Notes: generated by a model from the letters alone, not told the origin. Counted from the first letter of the stretch, positions 16,761 to 25,632 are shown. The stretch is DNA of 64,000 bases from UBA974 sp002292405 (GCA_943842425.1 CALTBR010000003.1:62001-126000), one strand, 5' to 3'. Translations and numbers: made by a program.

Positions 16761-17884
16761 TGGCTAGTTTACAGAAAATATTGATCATCATTGTGTTGCT
16801 GTTGCTTAACGCTCCATGGCTTTCTGACGTGCTTGGTTTTAAAGAGCCACATCCTCTGCACGGTGAATCAACAATTATTGAGGCGCCAGAGTTTTCTTTT
16901 GCCAATCTTTGGAGGGGTGAATTTCAAACCTCAGTAGACGATTTCTCAAGAACTAATTTTCTTCTTCGAGGCATGGCAATTCGCACTCGAAATGAAATTG
17001 ATTACAGTTTATTCTGTGAGCGTCACGCAAAGTCTATAATTGCTGGTAGTGAAGGTTATCTTTTTGAAGAGAACTACGTGTTGGCAGCATTAGGGTTAGA
17101 TGCTATATCTGAAGACATAGTTTCCGAGAGAGTTTCGCGGTTGTCTAGACTTTCCATAGCAACTGGAGTGCCCTTCCTCGTTATTCTTGCTCCTGGTAAG
17201 GGTAGTTACTTCAGAGAGTTTCTGCCTAAGGAATATCTAGAGATAATGGGGCAGAGTGAGAATAGAATGTATGAAATGTGGCTTGATCAGTTGGTTCTTA
17301 AAGGTCTTCGCTTTCTAGATCTCAATAGCTTCTTTCGTTTGTATACAGAGGTGTTCCCTAAGAATGGAATTCACTGGAGCGAATGGGCTCAGGTAGATGC
17401 CATCAATATGATATCGGATACTCTACTTGATATTTTACCTGATAGTTTACGTCCAGCTCGTCTCATGATAGACTCTTTGTATAGGTCTACTATAATGGAG
17501 GGTACCGACGATGATATTGAGCAGGGACTTAACCTTTGGCGTAACATCCCAGATTTAGAAGCTACATATTACAATACCCATTGGGAGGATGTTCCTGCTT
17601 TTAAGCGCCCTCGCATCCTTGTTATTGCAGATAGCTACGCGTGGGGTCTGGTGAATAAAGGGCTTTTGAGGGAAGGTTATAGAGACAGCGAGTTTTGGTT
17701 TTACAACCAAGGTGTTCATGGACCCAACATTGTACAGAAAGGAGCTTCCCCCCAGACCGTACACGGTTTCTCAACCAAAGCGGAATTCGAGCAGGTAATA
17801 TCTGGCTTCGATGCTGTTGTATTATTGTCTACCGATGCTAACCTCCCCAGATTTCCTTTTAATTTTGGAAACAATGTAGAATAA
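16760..17884 (+). CDS. AlgX/AlgJ-like SGNH O-acetyltransferase partner of MBOAT
   Basis: A 374-residue protein with an N-terminal anchor or signal helix (about 5-24) and a periplasmic SGNH-hydrolase-like domain. Landmarks: GSEGYLFEENYV (about 91-102), LAPGKGSYFREFLP, GIHWSEWAQ with His205, and IADSYAWG with the likely nucleophile Ser292. In AlgJ/AlgX/DHHW-type proteins the His motif is usually Asp-x-His-Trp; here the Asp position is Gly (NGIHW), so the acid residue may come from elsewhere or activity may be changed. It is translationally coupled to the MBOAT gene by a 1-base overlap. Role: transfer of the acetyl group to an exported glycan (known for the family; substrate unassigned). Confidence 0.78.
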   Translation: MASLQKILIIIVLLLLNAPWLSDVLGFKEPHPLHGESTIIEAPEFSFANLWRGEFQTSVDDFSRTNFLLRGMAIRTRNEIDYSLFCERHAKSIIAGSEGYLFEENYVLAALGLDAISEDIVSERVSRLSRLSIATGVPFLVILAPGKGSYFREFLPKEYLEIMGQSENRMYEMWLDQLVLKGLRFLDLNSFFRLYTEVFPKNGIHWSEWAQVDAINMISDTLLDILPDSLRPARLMIDSLYRSTIMEGTDDDIEQGLNLWRNIPDLEATYYNTHWEDVPAFKRPRILVIADSYAWGLVNKGLLREGYRDSEFWFYNQGVHGPNIVQKGASPQTVHGFSTKAEFEQVISGFDAVVLLSTDANLPRFPFNFGNNVE

Positions 17885-17936
17885 GTTGCTCAGCGACTAA
17901 AGCTGTATTTAGCTAACCAAGAGTTAGTTTTACAAC

Positions 17937-18419
17937 GTGAATTATCAGCAATTAAAAGCGGTTTGTTTAAACCGACTCAACTCTCAAATACAGGATAAAA
18001 TTTTATCTGCCCAGCAGTTAATTCACTTTACTGAGGAATCGAAAACTTCTGCTACGAAGGGTTCAGCAGGAGATAAACATGAAACAGGCCGTGCGATGAT
18101 GGAGCGTGAACTCGCCCTTTCAAAGGCTCAACTAAATAAAGCGGAGTTCCTTAAAAACGAACTCTCGAAAATTTCACTCGATCACAAATGCAATAAGGTT
18201 GAGACAGGAGCATTAATCATCACTTCAGGGGCAATGTATTTCATGAGTATAGGTGTGGGTAAGGTCAGCCTGAATCTTGACTCCGATTTGTCTCAAGACT
18301 CTGGCTTTTTCTATGCAATATCAGGTGGATCACCTATTGGTAAGGTTCTGCAAAATGCAACGAAAGGCGATTTATTAAAATTTCAAGGCCGTGAAATAGA
18401 AATTCTGCACGTAGAGTAA
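17937..18419 (+). CDS. Gre-factor-like protein (coiled coil plus GreA/GreB C-terminal-type domain)
   Basis: A 160-residue protein with a GTG start. Residues about 1-75 look like a helical hairpin or coiled coil rich in Lys/Glu/Gln. Residues about 85-160 fit the FKBP-like C-terminal domain of Gre transcription factors, including SGGSPIGKVLQNATKGDLL, which parallels the SP-G-L-G-GD signature. True GreA has a longer N-terminal coiled coil with acidic tip residues; here the loop reads KGSAGDKHETGR, so cleavage-factor activity is uncertain. Related short proteins in Bacteroidota are often labelled 3-oxoacyl-ACP synthase, which the sequence does not support. It stands alone between the acetylation genes and the glycosyltransferase. 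Confidence 0.65.
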   Translation: MNYQQLKAVCLNRLNSQIQDKILSAQQLIHFTEESKTSATKGSAGDKHETGRAMMERELALSKAQLNKAEFLKNELSKISLDHKCNKVETGALIITSGAMYFMSIGVGKVSLNLDSDLSQDSGFFYAISGGSPIGKVLQNATKGDLLKFQGREIEILHVE

Positions 18420-18437
18420 TCCTCGAAATCCATGCAG

Positions 18438-18445
18438 TAACTTTG
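18438..18445 (+). promoter_or_regulatory. -7 promoter box next to the glycosyltransferase start
   Basis: TAACTTTG matches the -7 consensus and ends 4 bases before the GTG start at 18450, implying a leaderless or nearly leaderless transcript. No clear -33 box is seen. Confidence 0.45.
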
Positions 18446-18449
18446 TAAA

Positions 18450-19538
18450 GTGATATCACTGGGTTTTTATATAACGATTATGGGGCTTTTAGTTCTGCCA
18501 GCTTCAGATTATTTCGTGGGATTATTGATTTTCCCTAAAGTTAAACCTTCGTCAAATAAAGACGAGATCTCACCACTAGCTTTAGAAGGGATTTCAACTA
18601 TTATTGCCTGTCACAACGAGGTTGATCACATTGAGCTTAAAGTTAGGGCCATTCAGAATCAGTTTAAAGATGCCGGAGTGGAGACCTATGAAATTATTGT
18701 TGTTTCTGACGGTTCAGATGATGGTTCTAACAAAGTCCTTGAGAGATTAGCCAAAGAAAACTCCATAGTATATAGCCTCGTAACTGTACGTCAGGGTAAA
18801 CCAAATGCACTTAATGTAGGCGTGGGAATTGCACAATACCCGCTATTGCTTTTTTCAGACGTTAGACAAACCATTGATAAAAAATCAATAAAACACCTTC
18901 TCTCAAACTTATCTGATCCTGAAGTAGGAGCTGTCACAGCCCAACTAGAATTGGAGGGCAAAGCGTCACCGAGCCGTAAGTTTATGAATCGCCTCAAGCA
19001 ACTTGAAAGTCTGAAGGGCTCAACTACTGGGATGTGTGGAGCTCTGTACCTTATACGACACAGTTTGGTTTTAAAACCATTCCCTCAAGATATTATTTTA
19101 GATGACCTATTAGTTGCTCTTAACGTGATGAAAAATGACAAACGAGTCGTTCTTGACCCCCGAGCCATAGTACGTGATGTGAACTGGAATTTATTCTATA
19201 GTGGTCGCCGTCAAGGTCGTATTACAGCGGGCTTAGTCCAAATACTACGCCATCACCGAGGCATGCTTTTCAGCATAGGTCTCAAGCAACTTATTTTCCT
19301 TTATGGACAGAAATATTTGAAGTATGTGGCCCCTGTTTTGTTTGTCGCTGCTAGTGTTTCTGCACTTTTTACAACTCCGGAAATCCGCTTTTGGCATTTT
19401 TCGATTACAGGCTTGCTATTTCTATTATTGGCAATTGCCCGTCCTATGTTTGTGGGAGAAACTTTGCGCCTTGTGCTGTCTTATATGGGACAGTTGCTCA
19501 AGCTCGATAAGTATCGTAAAATTAAATGGGAACGTTAA
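18450..19538 (+). CDS. Family 2 glycosyltransferase, membrane-anchored
   Basis: A 362-residue GT2 protein. An N-terminal hydrophobic helix (about 4-28) precedes the GT-A catalytic domain: STIIACHNEVDHIELKV (nucleotide-binding start), IIVVSDGSDDGSNKVL, the acidic motif LLFSDVRQT, PQDIILDDLLVALNV (candidate catalytic Asp pair), and RRQGRITAG in place of the processive QxxRW. Two or three C-terminal membrane helices follow (about 270-345). The layout resembles synthases that build extracellular polysaccharide. It lies near the O-acetylation genes, so a shared glycan is possible but not shown. The start is GTG, placed 4 bases after a -7 promoter box. Its 3' end overlaps the convergent hydroxylase gene by 4 bases. 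Confidence 0.85.
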   Translation: MISLGFYITIMGLLVLPASDYFVGLLIFPKVKPSSNKDEISPLALEGISTIIACHNEVDHIELKVRAIQNQFKDAGVETYEIIVVSDGSDDGSNKVLERLAKENSIVYSLVTVRQGKPNALNVGVGIAQYPLLLFSDVRQTIDKKSIKHLLSNLSDPEVGAVTAQLELEGKASPSRKFMNRLKQLESLKGSTTGMCGALYLIRHSLVLKPFPQDIILDDLLVALNVMKNDKRVVLDPRAIVRDVNWNLFYSGRRQGRITAGLVQILRHHRGMLFSIGLKQLIFLYGQKYLKYVAPVLFVAASVSALFTTPEIRFWHFSITGLLFLLLAIARPMFVGETLRLVLSYMGQLLKLDKYRKIKWER

Positions 19539-20395
19539 TTTGCCTTTTCACGCATCTCTTCTGTCGTTAATGTTGACCCGTCTGGACTCCAACCAGGAGG
19601 TGCAAAAATGTATCTCAGTTTATTCAATATTCTAGAAGTCCTAAAAACGTCCCTTGCAAGACTACCCCATTCTGAAAATGCGATACGAGCTGGGTTGTAA
19701 GTTGATATATTAATGGTTAATCCATACGTTGGGGCTTTCGTTTCATCTATGAATGTTCCGAACATCCTGTCCCAAACGATAAGTATGCCCGCGTAATTCA
19801 TATCAAGGTATTGAAGATCGTTGGCATGATGCACTCTGTGATGAGAGGGTGTATTGAATATTAATTCGAACCAGCGAGGCATTTTTCGAATGACTTCAGT
19901 ATGAATCCAATATTGATAAATCAAGTTTATTGATTGGGCAGTCAGAATCCACCATGGATCGAACCCCACGAGAGGCATCCACGCGTAAAACATGAAAGAA
20001 CCAGATAGTTCACCGGTCCAAGTTTGGCGTAATGCGGTAGAAAGATTGTAGTGCTGAGACGAGTGATGTACCACATGTGAGGCCCAAAAATATCTCATCT
20101 TATGACTCATCCGATGGAACCAGTAATACGAGAAATCATCCGAGAGCATAAGTGCAATGAACCCCCACCAAACCATCGGAATCTCGATCAAACGATACTC
20201 ATACAAGAATGTGAAAACACCAAATTTTAAGCCCTTCGTGATTAGAGAACTTCCTATACTCCCTATTCCCATTGTTAAACTAGCAAAAGTGTCTTTTTTC
20301 GTGTAATACTCACGATTTCCATAAATGCTGAGCCCCAGTTCTATCAAAAGAGTGGCTAAGAAAAAGGGGATTGCAAAGTTTGTGATGTCTCCCAT
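19535..20395 (-). CDS. Fatty acid hydroxylase/sterol desaturase family membrane protein
   Basis: A 286-residue membrane protein with hydrophobic segments near 5-22, 40-65 and 75-95 and the histidine clusters of the di-iron hydroxylase family: WFHRMSHKMRYFWASHVVHHSS and, later, HHRVHHANDLQYLDMNY. These histidines bind two irons used for O2-dependent hydroxylation or desaturation of lipids. The family name sterol desaturase is historical; the substrate here could be a fatty acid, carotenoid or ornithine-type lipid. It overlaps the upstream lipase-like gene by 1 base and is cotranscribed with it on the minus strand, suggesting a lipid-related role. Confidence 0.85.
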   Translation of the reverse strand: MGDITNFAIPFFLATLLIELGLSIYGNREYYTKKDTFASLTMGIGSIGSSLITKGLKFGVFTFLYEYRLIEIPMVWWGFIALMLSDDFSYYWFHRMSHKMRYFWASHVVHHSSQHYNLSTALRQTWTGELSGSFMFYAWMPLVGFDPWWILTAQSINLIYQYWIHTEVIRKMPRWFELIFNTPSHHRVHHANDLQYLDMNYAGILIVWDRMFGTFIDETKAPTYGLTINISTYNPARIAFSEWGSLARDVFRTSRILNKLRYIFAPPGWSPDGSTLTTEEMREKAN

Positions 20396-21207
20396 TAGAT
20401 GTTTTTAAACCAATCGCTAATGTCAGATAACACCTCTTTAGCTTTGTTGTCGTTATGTAGCTCGTGTTTTGTGTTTTCATAAATGCGCAATGTTGCTAGT
20501 GTTCCAGCAGCATCAGCAAATTCGCGGCTCCCGTGTGCATCTATAATGGGGTCGTCCGCTCCGTGAATTACGAGGGTGGGGATTTTCAACTGATTAGCAT
20601 TCTCAATCGCCCACAAACCGCTGGCGTGAAAATGCTTGAACAGTCCCGCAGTTATTTTGTTGTGGCGGAGCGGGTCGTTTATGTAGTCGATTCCTACTTG
20701 CTCTATGTAGGAGAGGTCGTTCGGGTCGAGTTTGTTGCTTTGTGTGAACTTGGGGTAGATGATGTTCATGATTGTGGCCATCGTGACGTCAAATTTTGAA
20801 GGCTCTTTGTAGAGCTTAAGCCAAGCACCACTTAGAATCGCTGCTCTTAAGGTGTCGCAATCTCTTCTAAGCAAATAATTTGCGGTTACGTTACCCCCGA
20901 AGCTATGGCCATAGAGATATAGGTTTTTGTGAGGGATGCTGTTTATAACGAGGTTGAGGTCGTCTAGGTTTTGGGATAGACTGGGTGTGTGACCTCTGGG
21001 ACCGTCGGATTTTCCGTGACCTCTTTGGTCATAAGAATAAACCTGAAAACCATCTTTGACGAAATGCTCAGCGACATGAGCGTACCGCTTCTGGTGCTCG
21101 CCCAATCCGTGTACGATTAATAGGGTGCGTTCAGAATCCTCAACGTCATTCCACTTTTGAGTGTGTAAACTTATTCCATCTGAGGTTTTGAGTTCGTATG
21201 CTTGCAT
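20395..21207 (-). CDS. Monoacylglycerol-lipase-like alpha/beta hydrolase
   Basis: A 270-residue alpha/beta hydrolase of the lysophospholipase/monoacylglycerol lipase type. Oxyanion segment LLIVHGLGEHQKRYAHVAEH, then YDQRGHGKSDG, nucleophile in LYGHSFGGN (Ser about 103), acid in VIHGADDPI and catalytic His in NTKHELHND near the C-terminus. No signal peptide, so it is intracellular. Expected reaction: release of a fatty acid from monoacylglycerol or lysophospholipid. It overlaps the di-iron hydroxylase gene by 1 base and is divergent, with 46 bases between starts, from glycerol kinase, which would use the glycerol set free. The substrate is inferred from family and context. Confidence 0.82.
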   Translation of the reverse strand: MQAYELKTSDGISLHTQKWNDVEDSERTLLIVHGLGEHQKRYAHVAEHFVKDGFQVYSYDQRGHGKSDGPRGHTPSLSQNLDDLNLVINSIPHKNLYLYGHSFGGNVTANYLLRRDCDTLRAAILSGAWLKLYKEPSKFDVTMATIMNIIYPKFTQSNKLDPNDLSYIEQVGIDYINDPLRHNKITAGLFKHFHASGLWAIENANQLKIPTLVIHGADDPIIDAHGSREFADAAGTLATLRIYENTKHELHNDNKAKEVLSDISDWFKNI

Positions 21208-21225
21208 TTCGAAGTGTGCTTGTTA

Positions 21226-21235
21226 TTTTGCAAAA
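21226..21235. promoter_or_regulatory. Palindrome in the lipase/glpK divergent promoter
   Basis: TTTTGCAAAA is a perfect 10-base palindrome inside the 46-base divergent gap; TTAT and ATAA flank it nearly symmetrically. On the minus strand TATCTTTTG overlaps it and resembles a -7 box. This is a possible shared operator; the evidence is weak because AT-rich palindromes are common. Confidence 0.3.
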
Positions 21236-21253
21236 GATAATAAAACTATCGCC

Positions 21254-22738
21254 ATGTCTGAATTTATAATTTCCATAGATCAAGGTACTACAAGTTCTCG
21301 GGCGGTACTTTTTAATAATAAAGGGCATTTCATTTCTTTAGCCCAAACCAATTTGCCTCAAATATTTCCATTTCCAGGCCAAGTAGAGCACGACCCCTCA
21401 GTCATCCTCGCTACGACAATGGATGTTTTACAGCAGGTTCTTAATCACGAACTTTTAATTCATGGAAAGGTGCTCGCCTTGGGAATAACGAACCAGAGGG
21501 AGACAGCTATAGTTTGGGACAGAGAGAGTGGAAAACCGATTTACAACGCGATAGTTTGGCAAGATAAACGAACTTCGGATGTGTGTGAAAGTCTTAAAAA
21601 TGCAGGTTTCTCCGAGTATGCAAAAACCACCACAGGATTGGTAATCGACCCGTATTTTTCAGGAACTAAAATTGCGTGGATCTTGGACAATGTTCAGGGG
21701 GCCAGGCAAAGGGCGGCGAAAGGTGAATTGTGTTTTGGTACTGTCGATAGTTGGCTTTTGTACAATTTAACGGGGGGCAAGGTTCACGCTACCGACGTTA
21801 CAAACGCATCGAGAACACTTCTCTTTAATATTCATACCTTAGAGTGGGATAAAAAAATGCTCAACACATTGCGCGTACCCATTGAAATGATGCCGGACGT
21901 GTTTCCATCGTCAAATATTTTCGGACATTACAACTCATCTATTCATGGCAACATTCCTATAGCGGCAATCTTGGGAGACCAACAATCAGCTCTTTTCGGC
22001 CAATGCTGTTTCACTACAGGAATGGCAAAGAATACATATGGAACAGGTTGTTTTATGCTCATGAATACAGGTGCGGAAATCCCGATCTCTAATTCAGGTC
22101 TCTTAAATACAATAGCTTGGAAAATAGGTGATAAAACAACTTATGCTTTAGAAGGTAGCGTCTTTATAGCGGGTGCAGCAGTCCAATGGTTGCAGAACGG
22201 TATTGAGATCATTGATGATATCAGCGCGACTTCTGAAATTGCCTCTCGTGAAGCAAAAAAACATCCTGATTCTTCAGTTGTCGTTGTGCCAGCTTTTGCA
22301 GGGTTAGGCACACCATATTGGGATATGCATGCACGAGGAGCAATATTAGGGCTTACCCGCGATTCTGGGAGAGACTCAATCATTAGGGCAACATTAGAAT
22401 CTATTGCATTTAGATCTAAAGATGTGCTTGATGCTATGCAAGAAGATTCTGGCATCTCATTATTTGCACTTAAAGTCGATGGCGGCGCTTCGGTAAATGA
22501 CTACTTAATGCAATTTCAATCTGATATTCTCGGAGTATCGGTTGAACGACTTGCTTTTGTGGAATCTACAGCTGCAGGTGTTGCATACATGGCCGCTTTA
22601 ACTATCGGGGAGCTTACTTTAAACGAAATTTCGAAACTTCCAGAGTTAGAAAGATCATTCGATCCAGAGAAGTCATTAGAATGGAGGGAAGCGAAGAAGG
22701 CTGTTTGGTCTGAAGCGATTGATAGAATCGTTTTGTGA
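21254..22738 (+). CDS. glpK: Glycerol kinase
   Basis: A 494-residue FGGY-family kinase that converts glycerol and ATP to glycerol 3-phosphate in the cytosol. Diagnostic segments: SIDQGTTSSRAVLF at the N-terminus (phosphate loop), LGITNQRETAIVWD, AIVWQDKRTS, GTVDSWLLYNLTGG, ILGDQQSALFGQ, FAGLGTPYWDMHARG and DGGASVNDYLMQFQ. The ATG at 21254 is chosen because the domain begins two residues later and the length then equals the usual 495-500; an upstream extension would run into the divergent lipase gene. TATC lies just before the ATG, as in other genes here with very short leaders. No glpF or glpD is adjacent. Confidence 0.96.
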   Translation: MSEFIISIDQGTTSSRAVLFNNKGHFISLAQTNLPQIFPFPGQVEHDPSVILATTMDVLQQVLNHELLIHGKVLALGITNQRETAIVWDRESGKPIYNAIVWQDKRTSDVCESLKNAGFSEYAKTTTGLVIDPYFSGTKIAWILDNVQGARQRAAKGELCFGTVDSWLLYNLTGGKVHATDVTNASRTLLFNIHTLEWDKKMLNTLRVPIEMMPDVFPSSNIFGHYNSSIHGNIPIAAILGDQQSALFGQCCFTTGMAKNTYGTGCFMLMNTGAEIPISNSGLLNTIAWKIGDKTTYALEGSVFIAGAAVQWLQNGIEIIDDISATSEIASREAKKHPDSSVVVVPAFAGLGTPYWDMHARGAILGLTRDSGRDSIIRATLESIAFRSKDVLDAMQEDSGISLFALKVDGGASVNDYLMQFQSDILGVSVERLAFVESTAAGVAYMAALTIGELTLNEISKLPELERSFDPEKSLEWREAKKAVWSEAIDRIVL

Positions 22739-22742
22739 TTGA

Positions 22743-22761
22743 AGTTGTATTCTCTACAACT
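22743..22761. terminator. Hairpin between convergent glpK and nuclease genes
   Basis: A perfect 7-base stem, AGTTGTA with TACAACT, around the loop TTCTC, located 5 bases after the glpK stop and 10 bases from the stop of the convergent nuclease gene. It lacks a T run, so it is a moderate bidirectional terminator candidate. Confidence 0.4.
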
Positions 22762-22770
22762 CCAGCTGCC

Positions 22771-23832
22771 TTACTCTGGCTGTCTAGCTGAAGAGCTAAA
22801 GCGCTTTACCACTGTCCCGTCACTATAGCGATAAAGCAAAAGTTGGCTCGGTTGATATTTGCACTTACGCCCTAAGACATCAGATATTCCAATTAACTCA
22901 ACGTTCGTATAGTTTGTTGCTGTCTCTACTTCTCCTTCACCAGCTTGTGAAGGCACGATTCGCATCACTACTGGTCTGTGATCGCTGATGTTTGAGTCAT
23001 ACATACTCCAGCCTCCAGTTAAATGAGATGCAATATCGATTGACTCTACGACTGTCTCAGGTTGTAATAAATCGTTCACGAGCTCATTCGTAACAAGTAT
23101 GTGGTCTATGTGAGAGGGCCAACTCGGGTATGACCAGCCAGCGCTGGAGCCCAGTGCTAGATTCATGTCAGCGAACATGTAGTGTTCTGGCTCGTTTAGA
23201 AAAGGAGTAAAGACATTGCTAAATGCTGGCTCCGTAATAACGTCGTTTAAATCGCCTAAAAGAATTACCCTATCGTTACTGTGGAATTGACTTATATAAT
23301 CTTCGATTAAGATATTTGCTTCGAGTCGTCTATTTTCCTCATCGTTGCTATTGCCAAGATCAATACTACCATCGCCACAACATTTGTAGTGGTTGTTAAT
23401 TGCATAAATAATCTCTCCGAGATGTTTAAATTTAAAGACCAGTGGCGATCTAGGAAGCGGATTCCAATACTGGGAACTCGTATAAATCTCGAAAGCGTCT
23501 AGAACTTCAATTCGATCAATGTTGTAAACAAAGACAAGCCCACCAAACCACCCGTTCATCATGATATAGTCATAGTTTTCAAGGCCTTCGACCATGCTCT
23601 TAAATACTGTTGTATCGTCAATTTCTTGGATAGCATAAACGTCGAGGTCGAGATTTTCAATGATCTCACTCACATAATTTACTGTGGTTTGTCCGTTTTT
23701 AGGAAACCATTCGATATTCCATGTCGCGATTTCAAGTGCGTCGGGCGTACCGAATGACAGGTCGTCTAAGGTTTGTGCTTCAGCACCAACAAAAACCGAG
23801 AAGAAAAAAACTGATAAAAGTATACGACTCAT
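22771..23832 (-). CDS. Secreted endonuclease/exonuclease/phosphatase (EEP) family protein
   Basis: A 353-residue exported protein (signal peptide 1-19). EEP-fold motifs appear in order: IATWNIEWFP (metal and phosphate contact), LDVYAIQEIDD (metal-binding Glu), INNHYKCCGDG, VILLGDLNDV (Asp/Asn pair), SHIDHILVTNE and NISDHRPVVMRI (catalytic Asp-His). This suggests a metal-dependent phosphodiesterase, probably a DNase or phospholipid phosphatase acting outside the inner membrane. The C-terminal 40 residues, with Cys and Tyr (GRKCKYQPSQLLLYRY), resemble the compact tails seen on exported Bacteroidota proteins, but a standard T9SS tail is not convincing. TypA lies 24 bases downstream on the same strand. 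Confidence 0.82.
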   Translation of the reverse strand: MSRILLSVFFFSVFVGAEAQTLDDLSFGTPDALEIATWNIEWFPKNGQTTVNYVSEIIENLDLDVYAIQEIDDTTVFKSMVEGLENYDYIMMNGWFGGLVFVYNIDRIEVLDAFEIYTSSQYWNPLPRSPLVFKFKHLGEIIYAINNHYKCCGDGSIDLGNSNDEENRRLEANILIEDYISQFHSNDRVILLGDLNDVITEPAFSNVFTPFLNEPEHYMFADMNLALGSSAGWSYPSWPSHIDHILVTNELVNDLLQPETVVESIDIASHLTGGWSMYDSNISDHRPVVMRIVPSQAGEGEVETATNYTNVELIGISDVLGRKCKYQPSQLLLYRYSDGTVVKRFSSSARQPE

Positions 23833-23856
23833 ACAGTAAAATTAATGCAATGTCGA

Positions 23857-25632
23857 CTAAGGAATTCTAGTTCCAGGAATTTTTCTAACTCGCAACGATT
23901 TAGGAGTTACTTCAATATACTCAGTGTCAGAGATCCACTCCATGTACTCTTCAAGAGACATATTCTTCGCAGGAGCGATTTTAAGACCCTTGTCAGTACC
24001 AGAAGACCGGACATTTGAGTGCTTTTTTCCGCGGACTAGATTGAGTTCCATATCCGTGTTGCGTGAAGATTCTCCTACGACTTGACCTGGATAAATTTCT
24101 TGACCTGGATCGATGTAGAAAGTGCCACGTTCTTGTAGGCGGTCAATTTCGTATGCACGGGCTTGTCCAAGCTCAGAACTAATAAGAGATCCCGAAAGGC
24201 GAGTGGAAATTTCTCCTGCATAAACGTCGTACTCAATGAAACGGTGAGTCATAATTGCTTCACCTGATGTGGCTGTTAAGATTTGGTTTCTAAGACCTAT
24301 CAGTCCACGAGAAGGGATGCGATACTCCATATGCTGCAGATCACCTTTAGGTTCCATCACCTGAAGCATTCCCTTTCTCATCATCACAAGCTCAGTAGCC
24401 TTTCCTGCAGTAGCCTCTGGCACATCGATTACCAAGTGCTCATATGGCTCGTGCTTTTCACCATCTATCTCTTTAAAGATTACCTGAGGTTTTCCAACCT
24501 GCAACTCATATCCCTCTCTACGCATCGTCTCGATGAGGACAGAGAGGTGAAGTACTCCACGTCCAAAAACGTTCCACTTGTCCTCAGAATCTGTTTGTTC
24601 TACTCTTAGCGCTAAGTTTTTCTGAAGCTCCAAGTCCAGACGCTCACGAATGTGTCGAGATGTAAGGTAATCTCCTTCTTTTCCTAAAAAGGGTGAAGTG
24701 TTAATCGTAAAGAGCAGACTCATTGTAGGCTCGTCTACAGCGATACGCTCTATCTGATCAGGATTTTCGATGTCAGAGATTGTATCTCCAATATCGAATT
24801 CTTCGATTCCGTTAATAGCACAAATATCCCCAGCACGAACTGAGTCTACTTTTTCTTTACCTAAACCAGTAAAAATGAAAAGCTCTTTGGCTCTAATTTT
24901 CTTTACTCCTGAAGCTGTGCAGAGAGCGTAGTCCCTGTTAGTGTGAAGTTCTCCTCGGTATAAACGTCCGATAGCAATTCGTCCAGTGTACTTAGAGTAG
25001 TCGAGTGAAGTTATTTGCATCTGTGGATCTCCTTCATGGAAAGGTGCATCAGGGACTTCTGATACGATAAGATCTAATAAGAAGTCTATATCCTCAGCAG
25101 GTTTTTGCCAATCCTCAGCCATCCAGTTGTGCTTGGCAGAACCATATGCTGTAGGGAAGTCAAGCTGCTCTTCAGTAGCATCGAGGTTAAACATAAGATC
25201 GAAAATCTGTTCGTGGACGATGTCTGGTGTACAGTTTTCTTTGTCGACTTTGTTTACTACTACGAGTGGCTTGAGGCCAAGTTCGATTGCTTTTCCAAGA
25301 ACGAAACGGGTTTGGGGCATCGCTCCCTCAAAGGCATCTACAAGTAACAGAACGGCGTCAGCCATCTTAAGAACCCGCTCCACCTCGCCACCGAAATCCG
25401 CGTGACCTGGAGTATCTATGATATTAATCTTCGTTCCCTTCCACATAGCGCTTACGTTCTTCGAGAGAATAGTAATTCCTCTTTCGCGTTCGAGATCATT
25501 GTTGTCTAAGATAAGTTCGCCGGATACCTTACGAGGGTCAACAGCTTGACAACGATGAATCATTTTATCGACAAGGGTAGTTTTACCGTGGTCAACGTGT
25601 GCAATGATGGCAATGTTTCTAATTCCGCTCAT
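23857..25632 (-). CDS. typA: Translational GTPase TypA/BipA
   Basis: A 591-residue ribosome-binding GTPase close to the family length (about 600). G domain motifs: AHVDHGKTTL (P loop, residues 10-19), RERGITI, DTPGHADFGGEVER, and NKVDKENC; domain II and III follow, and the BipA-specific C-terminal domain includes MEYRIPSRGLIGLRNQ and the conserved tail GTDKGLKIAPAKNMSLEE. BipA acts in 50S assembly and stress or cold adaptation in other bacteria. On the minus strand TACTTTCG about 42 bases before the ATG is a weak -7 candidate. A divergent ABC operon begins 122 bases away. Confidence 0.96.
   Translation of the reverse strand: MSGIRNIAIIAHVDHGKTTLVDKMIHRCQAVDPRKVSGELILDNNDLERERGITILSKNVSAMWKGTKINIIDTPGHADFGGEVERVLKMADAVLLLVDAFEGAMPQTRFVLGKAIELGLKPLVVVNKVDKENCTPDIVHEQIFDLMFNLDATEEQLDFPTAYGSAKHNWMAEDWQKPAEDIDFLLDLIVSEVPDAPFHEGDPQMQITSLDYSKYTGRIAIGRLYRGELHTNRDYALCTASGVKKIRAKELFIFTGLGKEKVDSVRAGDICAINGIEEFDIGDTISDIENPDQIERIAVDEPTMSLLFTINTSPFLGKEGDYLTSRHIRERLDLELQKNLALRVEQTDSEDKWNVFGRGVLHLSVLIETMRREGYELQVGKPQVIFKEIDGEKHEPYEHLVIDVPEATAGKATELVMMRKGMLQVMEPKGDLQHMEYRIPSRGLIGLRNQILTATSGEAIMTHRFIEYDVYAGEISTRLSGSLISSELGQARAYEIDRLQERGTFYIDPGQEIYPGQVVGESSRNTDMELNLVRGKKHSNVRSSGTDKGLKIAPAKNMSLEEYMEWISDTEYIEVTPKSLRVRKIPGTRIP

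Noticed and set aside
17937..18419. 3-oxoacyl-ACP synthase, a label often given to similar short proteins
   Set aside because: At 160 residues it lacks the thiolase fold and catalytic Cys; the C-terminal half fits Gre factors.
21161..21253. Upstream start for glycerol kinase at 21161
   Set aside because: The extension lies in the divergent lipase gene, and the family N-terminus begins right after ATG 21254.
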